The notes under the pieces: model-generated
Told to the model about the DNA's origin: nothing
Seen by the model: only the letters and a program-made list of their open reading frames with translations
Database searches by the model: none
Made by a program: the position numbers and the translations under genes
Origin: Allodiplogaster sudhausi
Lineage: Eukaryota; Nematoda; Chromadorea; Rhabditida; Diplogasteridae
Assembly: GCA_945643635.1 (NCBI GenBank)
Contig: CALZFC010000004.1
Span: 2,295,001-2,359,000 of the forward strand
DNA: 64,000 nucleotides
Direction: 5' to 3'
Shown here: positions 12,461 through 23,291 of the stretch, piece by piece
Layout: the number at the start of each line of letters is the position of its first letter
How positions within the stretch are numbered: the first letter of the stretch is position 1

Positions 12461-12796
12461 GATATAATTTGAGAATTGATCACACTTTTCATTGAAATTT
12501 CAAGTATGAAAATATATTAAATTGTGTTCATTACTAAATTCTGAATAAACAGCTGAAATCAAGATGGTGAGAAGTATACTTTCAAATAAGCTTTCATTTG
12601 CTGTTTATGCTAACTTCTTCTTTGCTCAACTTTCATTCCCATATTTTTTATCAGGGTGTTAGTTGTTTTTATTATCTGAAAACGAAGTTGAATATTGCCT
12701 TCTTGTTTGTTATTATGATTTTTTCAGTTAATTTCAGTCCTTCATCCCAAGGACGCGTGCATTTCTATTTTGCGCGGTTCACGATAACGATGATCT

Positions 12797-12802
12797 TTTA
12801 TT
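12797..12802 (-). terminator. Poly(A) signal AATAAA of pseudophosphatase receptor
   Basis: On the minus strand AATAAA lies about 20 bp after the TAG stop, a normal distance for a compact 3' UTR. Confidence 0.6.
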
Positions 12803-12820
12803 CGCTTTGAGTAGGGGGGC

Positions 12821-15800
12821 CTAGTCTTTCTTCGACTCACTCTTCTCCGGGCCGTATGCCGTCTTCTCCTCGAGATTTTTCCCCTCGAGGGTCTTCTCCT
12901 TGGCCGACTTCTCTTCGAGGGTCTTCTCCTCGGGAGCCCTCTTCCCAAGGGTCTTCCTCTCGAGGGCCTTCTCCTCCTCCTTCTTCTCGCTCTTCGCCGC
13001 CTTCATCGACTCCACGTCCTCTTCCAGCTGCTTCGGAGCGACGGCGCTGCCCGGGTTGTAGCCCCCTCGGTAGACCATCTTCTTCTGGTCGCGCTGCTTC
13101 TCCTCGTATGCCACTCTCTTCTGGCTGAAACAGACAATCGATCGTCAGTTTGATGTGTAAATAAAAGCTTGATAATACATAATTAGTATAATAATTAATT
13201 AGAGCTATAATTCGTCTGAAAAGGCATACTTGAGGTGCTCATTGAGCAGCGGCACGGCCAGGTGACGAGTGCTGGGCGAGAGGCGGTCGAGCATCCTCAA
13301 GGCGAGGGAGAGAGCGACGAGGTGGTCCTGCAAAGAACGAATTTTTCAGCTGTCTACTTATTGTTATTGTTATATTTATTATAATAGTAATAATAACGAT
13401 AATAAATACAAAATTATTATTATTATTATTTAATCATTTTATTTCACCAACCGTTTCGTCGTTCATCGCCCCGAGTCGGTTCCCGGCTACGCGCTCGCCC
13501 GCATTGATGAGTGTGTGCTAAACACACAATCTTATCTTAAATCTCAGTCTGATAAAGATGTGAGCAAAAAAGTGTGTGACGTGCGAAATATCACGCGAGA
13601 ATGAGAGAGTGCTGCCTACTCACAGAACGCGGCAATTCAAACGTGCAATAATTATGTCTTAGGTGCTCGTCTTCCTCAAAACAAAAAGCCTCAGCGCACC
13701 ATTAATTCCGTCGAGTCCTCGATCGAATGCTCGATAAATCTCTTCACCATCAGCACTGCCGCGACCAAGGCGCCGGCGCCTTCTGAAATTCTCGAAAAGT
13801 TTAATCTTCAGAAATTATTGGATAACTAAAAATATTATTTAGTAAAAAAGTTATGTCTTTATATACATATTATATATATATATATATTTTTTTATACAGT
13901 AACCTTCTCCATGCTTCGAAATGACCAGCACCGGCTCTTTGCGCAGATGCGCGCCCACCATAATCAATGCCATTTCCTGAGATGATGCAAATTATAAAAA
14001 AAGAGTTCTTAATCAACAAGATCCAATGATTGATTCACACCATTTATTACTATCAGGGCAAAACAAAAACCACACCACGAGGCTTTCCCAGTCGCGCGGT
14101 ACGCTTCCCTCCTCCAACTGCGTGTAGTGGTAGTGGTCAAGCTTGTGCAAGGCGAGTTCCTTAAACTCGAAGTGTTTCGGCTCGTCCGCCTTCGATCCTG
14201 GCTTCTCCTCGAAACTCAGCATCTTCAAGTCGACTTTCGAGTGCTCGAGGGGCATCTGAAAGTTGTAATATAATAAATAGGGAGTAAAATGAATCTTTCT
14301 TGGTTAATTCTGAGGGCAAAATTAAAACGAACCTCCGTGTCTCCTTCGACGGGATCCGTGTTGACTTGAATAATCTTCTTGCCGTCGAAGCTTGCAGTTG
14401 TGGTCAGCGCCTTCTGAAAACAATGTTTATTATGTCACGGCTCTGTAACATACAACAAAATCACCGTTTACTAAATTAAATACAAATAAACAAAAGAAGA
14501 TCGTACACAAGTTGGCTCATCCATCACTCGCTTCGTAACTCGGTGACTCTTCTCGCTTAACTTTGCGAACTGCAGAAAAGCGATTTAAACTAATTACTTA
14601 ATTTAAAAATTTTAAAAGTTAAATAGACTCTCAAATTCACCGATAAAGTAAGGAGATACCTTTTCAATGTCGTAGGCCGTGTCCTGGCATTCGCTCAAGA
14701 GCGAAGGTTCGCGGTTGGAGACAGGAGCCAGTTTGGTCGTGCTGCCAGCGGCCTCTTCCTTGTCTGCCTTCTTCGATCTTTTCGACGTTCCTCCAATCTG
14801 GCGGCCGATCTCCGAGTTCTTGAAGGTCTCCTCCATCTGGCGGCCGATCTGCGCGTTCTTGAAGGTCTCCTCCACGACAGACTCAAGAGAGGAAATGGTA
14901 TAAGTTGTCGAGATGTTTTTCTCAAATTTTCTTTAAAAAAAAGGAAACCACAAAAAGCAGTTTTAGACCTTTGCACGAAGGGCCGTCATCACGATGTCGC
15001 TAACATCTGTCATCTTCATGGCGCCGTGAGTTCCTGCCAGGGCCTGCGTAATAAACTTGCGCGCCTTCTCGACAGACTCTTTCAGTGACGGCTCTGAAAG
15101 AATTTGATGAATGACTAAAACAAATCTAATTAGTGGAAAATCAGTTTTTAATCTCTACTCAAAACGGCTCACTCTCAAGCATTTCTGCTGCTTTCTCTTC
15201 CAGCCACTTTTGCTTGTCGTACTTTGACTTCGGAATTGGCAACAGCGCAGTGGTCTGAAAATATTATTATGTACGAATTAATTTCATACACACAAAAACG
15301 GGAAACGAACAGTCTCAGTTCGAGACGTCAGATTGAAAATCTTGGTAGTCTTGTGGTCCATAACGTTCTCCCACAATGGGCCTGCGTGCCAGTGGAAGGG
15401 AGCCTGCAAAGCTTATTTTAGGGTTGGCTTTCATTTCAATTACTTTTCAAGGAGAATATTTATTCATCTGAAACAGTAATTTATTAATATAACTATTTAA
15501 ATATTTAAAAAAAAGTTTGGATTACAGCGAATATATTAAAGCTTTGTAAGAGGATTTAGATTACCTAAGTAAGCAAAGAATCCTTACATGACAGATGATA
15601 ATATCATCGATGTCGGTGGCAGCGAGATTCCCGCTGCCCTCCTTGCAATAGAGAGACGAATTCCTGATGAGAGGGCGCTGGAACCTGAAGAGAGAAGACA
15701 GGATACGGTAAAGGGATTAGAGAGAGAGAGAAAAAGAGTGCAAGAGAAAGAGTGAGAGAGAGAGAAAGAGAGAAAGAGAGTTCTCACCCATTGGTCGTGT

Positions 15801-18151
15801 CACGCGTCAAGAAGTAACACTTTAAGTCGCTAGAGAATGAAATGCCCGCGTAGGGAAGACTAAGCAGGAAAGATTGCGCTGCGACGTAGGACTGCTAGAA
15901 TCAAGTCTACTCTAGAATGCTAGAATGTCTGCTAGAATCAAGTCTAATCTACTCAGGGACTTTAAAAGCTACAGTACTCCATTTGAAAGAGTTTTCGTAA
16001 CGAGAGACGCAGATTACGAGTTGTGTGAAGTCAGAGAAATTATTTTCTAATTGTCGTTCAATCACTTTCGCTCTAATTATATTTTATTCGTAATTTACCA
16101 TTGTGTTAGTCTCACTTGGCATCTGCATGAATATTCGAACCTGAAGAAAGGAATATTAATCGTTTTGTTAGAATTTCAATGTACACCACTTCGTTTACAG
16201 AGGCCGTCAGGGGACCTTAAAACTACCTCACGAAAAGAATGTGCAAGAATTACCCTCTTTTCCATTGCCTTCAGGTAATCGTTGACCGAGAAATCCTTGA
16301 ATAGCGCGTGGATCCCTGAATTTTTTGTCATTTATTTTGTTAGACTTTTTTTGCCTTTATTCCATTGATTAAATACGATATGATAGTTACCTCGGGCACC
16401 ATTCAGTTGTTTCGCGGTGAACTCTCCACCGGTGTACTCGCCACCCTTGTCCTAAACCATTATTTCAACTAAAAATAATTCTATTTCCTTTTCGAATGCT
16501 CCTTTTTTCAAGCTATCCTTTCAAGCATTCTTGCTTTCATGTTAGCCTTTCATGCTCACCACCGGGGGAGGCTGCTGCTCCGGGTCAGGCTGAACACTTT
16601 CCTTCTTCCTTGCAATTCGACGGCGATAGAAGAAGCGTCCAGCGTAGAAGATTCCAATGCACAGGGCGATGCGAACTATCGCTGAAATAGAGCCGCATTT
16701 TCGTTTTTTTTTCTGCATGAAAGAATTTCACTGTCTAACTACAGATTTTTCAACACTTCTTGACGACTGGCGAGCAAGGAGTGCAATTTTACAATCACAC
16801 CGAATATGACCTATGGGGACTATTCAAGATGGAGGTGTCAACTTTCTTTTTAAACTTTTTTTTACATTTCGATGCATCACCAAAAATATCCGTTATTGAT
16901 AACTGATGTACATATAGTACGGATCTTCCGTGCTTTCATCTCCAGGAGGGACAAATCCATTCTTGGAGCGCTCAATGCGTATTGAATATGATGGTATCAA
17001 AATTTGCAATTGAGGAGGAATGTCATCCGGACCGAGGACGACAAGCAGCACAGTGCGAACGATCGTTGTCTGGACGCCCTTCTCCTTGGATGTCGTTGGC
17101 TGGAAGAAATTATTATTAAATCCATTAAATAAAGGCTGGAAATTTTGATATGGAAATACCAAATTTTCCCCACCAAATGTACAGTTTTACCTCCGCAGCC
17201 GCTGTATTCGTTGTAGTCGGGTTGGAAGTGGAAGGGGAAGGAGAAGGAGAAGAAGAAGAAGTGGTGCTTTCGGTCGTAGTCGTGGGCGCAGCAGTTGTCG
17301 TAAGCTCTTTCTCGTACATGGCTTGGACTGTTTCCGTTAGATCATTCGTGTTGCATCTCTTGCCCGAACAATAGCAATTGAAGATTGCGAATTCTTAAGT
17401 TTAAGTTTGCTGCCCCAGTATAAAACGAAGATAAACGAAAAATTAACCTGCTTTATAGGCGATGAAGTTGTATATTTTCTCACATGTTTGATTTTTTTAT
17501 TTTTCGCAGAGCAAAGCAATCGGGTTTCGTTTTCGAAATGTTCTTCCATTCGGGATTCATATGGAACACTGCGCCACAATGCACGCAGGGACGTGTCATG
17601 TTATCCGCCCAGTCGAGGTAGCAATCGAATTCAGGCGAAGATCGCCTGCGACGAGGAAGATGTTACGGAAATTTCAGTTGTGGAATGCAAATCACTTTTC
17701 GAAATTATTCCTGGGGAGACTGTCCACGCTGGAAGAAGCGTCATTCTAAAGAGCAAAGTTCAATTAAGTAAATATTCATAATGAAAGGATTTTATAACTA
17801 TGTAATTTATAATCCTTATTAACATTCGAATTCGACTTCATTGTTCGTCTTGAAAGCGCGCTTGATCCGGTCGGGCGGAAAGTCGGAGGCTGTGATTGGC
17901 TGGAGGAACAGGGAGAGCGACAGCTGAAGGAGAGTGAAGGAGCGGAGAGAGAGGAGAGCAGACAGCAGGCGGAACCGGAAGGGGAAGAGATAATTAGGGG
18001 AGAGAGAGCGAATAAAGGAGAAAGAAAAAGTGGAGTGTTGATCATTAATTTATCGATCCTCTTTTATAGAAACCTGGCCATTGTGGCTGGCCATAAAGCG
18101 AGTGCGAATTGCCCGTGGAATTGGGAAAGAAGCTCGTTTCCTCCGCATTGC
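12821..18151 (-). CDS. Receptor-like protein tyrosine pseudophosphatase with Ly6-like Cys-rich ectodomain, about 900 aa
   Basis: Exons in transcript order: 18151-18074, 17899-17837, 17745-17696, 17645-17448, 17393-17191, 17099-16904, 16681-16560, 16451-16391, 16315-16254, 16140-16116 (25 nt), 15878-15788, 15684-15588, 15403-15311, 15254-15173, 15093-14969, 14881-14660, 14569-14507, 14413-14333, 14255-14076, 13976-13904, 13782-13700, 13517-13452, 13327-13230, 13124-12821 (TAG). All phases agree except for one extra base in a 7-T run at 17,492. Eight Cys (CY..., then NCYCSGKRCN) resemble Ly6/activin-receptor-like modules. A Thr/Ser linker, one membrane helix (IVRIALCIGIFYAG then RRR) and a PTP-fold region follow. 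The signature loop reads VISKHGEGAGA instead of HCxxGxGR, so Cys and Arg are lost. The WPD loop reads LEEGSVP. Catalysis is therefore not expected; a binding or decoy role is inference. The tail is Lys/Glu-rich. The true N terminus is uncertain. Confidence 0.8.
14779..14881 (-). repeat. In-frame duplication in pseudophosphatase exon
   Basis: The exon 14,660-14,881 encodes EETFKNAQIGRQ followed at once by EETFKNSEIGRQ. This is a near-exact tandem repeat of 39-42 bp inside the PTP region. It is present only once in this window. Confidence 0.85.
15719..15780. repeat. (GA)n microsatellite in receptor intron
   Basis: About 60 bp of gaga interrupted by aa and gt. It fills most of the 103 bp intron between exons 15,684 and 15,788, so on the transcript the intron is CU-rich up to its acceptor. 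Confidence 0.9.
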
Positions 18152-18229
18152 CTGAAAAGGTGTCAACGATTTTAATCCTGTTGTTGATAGGAATAAGGCT
18201 ATACTAATTATCTTCATGTTATATCCAGA

Positions 18230-18490
18230 CTTTATTGGGAAGAAATATTAAATTCTTCATTAATAAATGTAGGAAGGAATGGTAGGGATGTGCTCATTGT
18301 CAGGTGAAAATAGGTCAAGTAATAACGAAGGGGAAATTGGAGTGACAATTCCCGGAGAGAAGCAGAGAAAAGTGTGCCAGGAAAGAGAGCAGAAGTAAAG
18401 CCGACCAGTTGCAGGGGTGGAAAGAAGAGGAACTGATGAGGAGAAGTGAATGAAATGATTTGGCGATGTGGATTTTTCATAACCTCCTAT
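18230..18490 (-). other. Possible 5' exon of the pseudophosphatase receptor (conserved among copies)
   Basis: On the minus strand a frame begins MKNPHRQ and reads QLVG then LFPGTLFS. The copy at 43.9-44.1 kb reads MRNHHRE, then QLFG and LFSGTLFS, and the 11.1 kb copy keeps QLVG and FPGTLFS. Preservation of one frame in three diverged copies hints at coding, for example a signal peptide, but I could not place splice sites that join it to the next exon. It may equally be promoter or 5' UTR carried along by the duplications. Confidence 0.3.
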
Positions 18491-18948
18491 GCACAAAAAT
18501 TCAAATTCAATAGCAAACTGTAAACTGCACGTTTCTTGATGTTTTGAACAGAAGTTCGAAAAGTTCATTCAGTTTAGGGCATTCCAGAAATTTCTGGGGA
18601 CAATTTTGCAATAATTTTATGCAATTTCAAATTATGAAGCCGGTTGTTTTGAAATCGGTCTCAGTTTTCCATGAAAATTAAATGTATGCATGTTTCATTA
18701 ATGATGGGCATTACCAAATTTTAAAGAAAGACATGAGAATGAGCTAAGCTAATCAATCCATTCACTCTCCGGGTTCCGCTTCAACCGAACGGATGACTAC
18801 CGTGGTTGCATATCTCTCTCTCTCTCTCTCTTCTCCTCTTTCGCAGCTAGTAAGTGCCTTTACATTCAATCTTAATTTAATGTCATTATGCCGTCACATC
18901 CTCTAAAGATAAACAATTAAACAATTAAGCTGCTAAATACAGTACCGT

Positions 18949-19700
18949 GCAAAAGTCTATTAACTTTTGGATTTTCATGCATATTTTCCTTCAAAGTGAA
19001 TGAAAATTTATGAAACTTTCAGGGTTGCTTCTTTATATTGTCAGACTTATAGCAGCAGACTATTGGTTTTATTGACCTACTAGAAAGCTAGAAAAAAAAA
19101 TCAATAACTCAAATTACCCGCAGTGCACATTTAGGCGTGTGGACAAAATGGGTTATTTCGTTGATATACGGGTAGTTTTTATTGAAATTTTATTTCAGTT
19201 GCATTGTAGAACATCCCAAGGATAAAATTTTAGTTTCAAGATGGTTGGGAGGACTATTACAAAAAACTTTTCTTTTGCTGGTTGGCATAATGTGTACTGA
19301 AAGTTACCCTCCTCTCCAGTCCAATCTGAATTGACAAGCTGAATGGAGCAGTTTCAGATGACTGATGCTTTTTAATAATTTATTAGCTTTGTCAAAGTCG
19401 AATATGGAATGAGGGTTTATTCATCAATTATTTAAACTGACCATAATTGAAAGGAATGGATGGCTCTGAGTTGACGATACTATGCCTAAAAGAATAGCAC
19501 TGATGAGCAATAAAACCACCCAAAGCTGTTTTACTGAGCACTGATATACCAAAAATATTCAAATGAGTGTAACTCCGTTAAATAGCGACCAATCTCGATT
19601 TTGAAACATTTGTTCGATTTTATGAACGCACAAAACAATCATCGAAACTTTTCATGGGTTCCTCGAAACACAAATTCAGTCTAGTGGTTTCCGCTGTTTA
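18949..19700. mobile_element. Possible Tc1-like element relic
   Basis: At 18,951 the sequence CAGTACCGTGCAAAAGTCTA follows a TA. This is the kind of terminal sequence seen in Tc1-family elements and their MITEs. I could not find a clean inverted partner. The stretch up to about 19,680 shows no coding capacity. Confidence 0.35.
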
Positions 19701-21230
19701 CAACAAGTATTGTTCATTTACAATCTTCTTTATAGGCACGAGAGGCGTGGATGGGGGGGGGGTGGGTTTGGTTGGGTAGTTGAGCAGGCAGTCAGCAGTT
19801 GCGGAGCACTAAAATGAAACACTATTTTAATTTATCTTCACTGTCTACTTACTGCTTTTTCAATACTTCTTGACGATTGGCAAGCAATGCGTGCAATTTT
19901 ATTACAATCACACCGACCCATTCGGCCTCGGAGTGCGTGGCAAAATAGGGGAAGGGGTCTAAAATCTGCAGTAGCTACTAATTCTCTACTCGTGAGTATA
20001 ATTCTGCAAAAGTAGGATATATAATTTTTTGCAAGGGTAGGATATTTTTCTGGATCTATGTTTTACGAAAGATTCATGCTTAAAAACATCATGTAAATTA
20101 TTCTTTGTAGACCTCCTTTAAGTTGAAAATATTATACAGAGCGAGCATGAATATCACAACTGAGACAGCGAAGTCGGGAAGCATTGCGAGGACGCCACTC
20201 TGCGCGGATGTCGTTATCTAGTAGAAATAACAATTTAATCAAATAATTAAATAATGTGGACTTGAAAATACCATAATTTCCCACCAATTATTCAGTTTTA
20301 CCTCCGTAGCAGATGTATTCGGGTTGGAAGTGGAAGGAGAAGAAGTGGTAGTTTCAGTCGTAGTCGTGGGGGCCGCAGTTGTCGTTTCTGGTATATCGCT
20401 TCGACTGTTGCCGTTAGATTCGACGTGAATTCCTTCGTGTTGCATCTCTCGCCCGAACAAAAGCAGTTGAAGACAGCGTAATCTTAAGTGTAATTATGTC
20501 GCCTCTGTAAATAATGAAGATGAACGAAAAATTAACCTGCTCTGTAGGCGATGAAGTTGAATCTTTTCTCACATGTTTGATTGTGGATTTCCCGTATTTC
20601 AAAACAATTAGGCTTCACGTTCGAAATGTTCTTCCTTTCGGGATTCATATGGAACGCTGCGCCACAATGCTCGCATAGACGTGTCGTGCCATCCGCCCAG
20701 TCGAGGTAGCATTCGAATTCAGGCGAAGATCGCCTGCGACGAGGAAGAAGTCACGGAAATGACCATCATCGGGATGCAACTCACCTTTCTATCTTATGCT
20801 GCATGAGGGGAATGTCCACGCTGGAAGAAGCGGCTTTCTAAAACAAAATTCAATAGTGAAAATATTCCTTATTAAAATGCCTAAATAATACTCGAACTTC
20901 ATTGTTCTCCTAAAAATCGCGCTTGATCCGGTCGGATGGAAAGTCGGAAGCTGTGATTGGCTGGAGGAAGAGGGAGAGCGACAGCTGAAGGAGAGTGAAG
21001 GAGCGGAGTGAGAAGAGAGCAGACAGCACACGGAACTGGAAAGGGAAGTGAATTAGGAGAGTGAGATAAAGGAGGAGAAAATGACTAGTTGAAGGATCTG
21101 CAAGAGGGAAAGGGAACCAGGAGAGGGAGAAAGAGAGAAATAGAAAGAACAGCGAAAATTGAAGAGAGTAGGTATAACGAAATGATCCACTCTCCGCTTC
21201 CTCCTCTCTTTCGACTTTTACTTTCACCTT
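19680..21230 (-). pseudogene. Paralogue D: ectodomain copy with hydrophobic C terminus instead of PTP
   Basis: Exons visible on the minus strand: PITASDF-like (about 20,930-20,990, ending in a stop after KRDF), KAASSSVD (20,788-20,835), the Cys-rich ectodomain (about 20,535-20,735, intact, including HCGAAFHMNP and FNCFCSGERCN across the intron), a Thr-rich exon (20,304-20,485) and a new last exon (20,113-20,220). That exon reads ITTSAQSG then a hydrophobic stretch ending NIFNLKEVYKE and a stop. A 7 bp deletion after IYQK breaks the frame in the Thr-rich exon relative to copies C and E. The design is a single-module protein with a terminal membrane or GPI-type segment, but as it stands it is probably a pseudogene. 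Confidence 0.65.
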
Positions 21231-21239
21231 AAATTAACC

Positions 21240-22110
21240 ATTAAACTTTCGCTGATGTTTGAATTGATCATATTTTATGTACATATTTTTTTTTATTTTA
21301 TTGTCAACCGTAGCAGAGAGTTGAGCGAGAGAGAGAGAGAGAGAAATAAAGAGAAAAAGAGAGAGAGGGAAATAAAGAGAGAGAAAAAGAGAGAAAGAGA
21401 CAGAAAGGCAGAGAGATATAATGGGGGAGAGAGAGAAGAAAAGATTGCGTAACAAATCTGTTATACATCTCAAAATCACGAACCCGATAGTGTAAGATTG
21501 CGCACGCTACATTATACAATTGCACGTCAAGGAACTCTTGGTCCACGGATGGCGTCTTTTGTGAGAAGAGATGAATCTTGGGGTCATTTCTTTGAGGCCG
21601 TTCCTGGTTGACAACAACAAAATCTGTTGATTCGTCGAAGTCGTTGAACATTTATCACAAGGCTATTCATCGGTTTCTGCAACAAATTTTCAAGATCACG
21701 ATATGGATTTTGGCTAAGCGGTGCCAAGTAGATGCACTATACACTGGAACAAATAAAGGGAATGTATAAGCAAGGTTTTCTAATGCCTTGGAGATGTAAT
21801 TATGCAAGAAAATTTGAATAGAGAATGCAGACACGAAAGAGAAGGGTGCCGGAGAGAGTGAGGGAGAGAGACAAAGAGTGAGGAAACGAGAGAAAGTGAG
21901 GGAGCGAGAGGCACAGGTCCGGTCACGATCTGCAATAACAAAACTCTTTGATAAGAATCATTTAGCTTTCGCATTTTCATTAATATGGGATAATAAAATA
22001 ATACGTTCACCTTACAAGCACATGATGCGTTCGAGTTCAAATACTGTCGTATCAGTGACAAACTCGAAGAAAGATATATAAATAACTAGGCTCTTGGGGG
22101 AAAATTCTGG
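21240..22110 (-). other. Two unassigned candidate exons between GA/CT arrays
   Basis: On the minus strand, 22,109-22,015 opens after ttttgcag and reads DPEFSPKSLVIYISFFEF then a stop near its end. The second, 21,650-21,470, reads DFDESTDFVVVNQERPQR and continues open for about 60 codons. The compositions look protein-like, but I find no phase-consistent join and no family. (GA)n arrays flank them at 21,324-21,440 and 21,837-21,912. Confidence 0.2.
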
Positions 22111-23290
22111 ATCCTGCAAAACATGCATACAGTGGCGGATCTTGTTTTATGTTATGTACAATCATAAAGTAGTGAGTAAAGCACTTTAACTCAAATTTTG
22201 CCCAGGTATTAGTAAATAGTTGAAACATTATACAAAAAGCTCCATAGGATACTATTGTTTTTACAGGTTTTTTTTATATATAGATAGTGAATATATATGT
22301 ATGTACATGCATACTTGGCTACGTGAGTCTCGCCATCTCGGGATTGTATTTAAACGCTCAAACGGCCGACTCACGCTCGCTCTGGACTATCGCTTTGACT
22401 TCCTTCCTTCTCTCCTTTCGCACGCATTGACCCTACATTCTCTCTCTCTCCCTCTCTCTCTCTCTCTCTGTCTCTCTATTCTCCCTCTCACCTTGGCTAC
22501 CCGCACGCAAACATTCCTCTTCGTCTCCGGAGAGACGGCAGTTCGTCAGTTTTGTCACTGGCACTTCACTCGACGGTTGATTACGCTTCTTTCCTTCACT
22601 TCCTTACTTCTTTCCAACCGCAAGCGGATGTCCCTATTCCTCTTCTGCCTTCTCTTAATACACCTCTCTCGCCTCTCGCCTTAGCTTCCTCTCCATGTCT
22701 GTAGAGACACAACAGATACAATCACGTCCTATAAAAGATTTTGCTACTAATAATTTTGTATCGATTAGTGTTCGTCGATCCCAACCCCCCCCCACTTTAC
22801 CCTCACCTATTTATACTATTCTGCAAATGAACGACTACAGTTTCATATTCTAATGTTGTCACATTGAAATACCTTATTTCATGTATGATAAATAAATAAA
22901 TAAATATATCCACGAACATCTAAAGGGATGATCTCTCATGATTTTAGAACATGCCGGCCGGCCCATTTTTCCCGAAACATGTGGGGTCACTTGCATCTCT
23001 GGTATACCAGTCCCTTATCAATGACTAACTTTCCTAATCTATTATTCGGGGATTCGGAAAGAGATAAAAGAAGAATGGCACGGGAGAAATTGTTTCGAAA
23101 ATATTAATAATTATTTTTTAAGTAATAACTGATAAATTCTTATCAAATGACTGGAAAGTGTTGATTTTTAACAGTAGCACTTAATCTCTGTAAATAAACT
23201 AATTTTGCATTTAAAATATTTTACTCCTTCCCAGAACAATAGTTATTAGCGACGAAACACCGTCTGATTGTGAGTCGTCCGAATTGTCAT
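22110..23290. other. Intergenic: no gene seen
   Basis: Holds a CT array at 22,437-22,480, a poly-C tract near 22,783, an AT-rich stretch and several ATGTACAT-like palindromes near 22,300. Open frames on the plus strand are short and CT-derived. Confidence 0.5.
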
Positions 23291-23291
23291 G

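Noticed and set aside
16741..16850. GVIVKLHSLLASRQEVLKN-like frame matching 19,860 and 41,330
   Set aside because: It is similar in three copies, but in the full gene it lies in the intron between 16,904 and 16,681 and would break the frame into the membrane exon. Probably a conserved intron or 3' relic.
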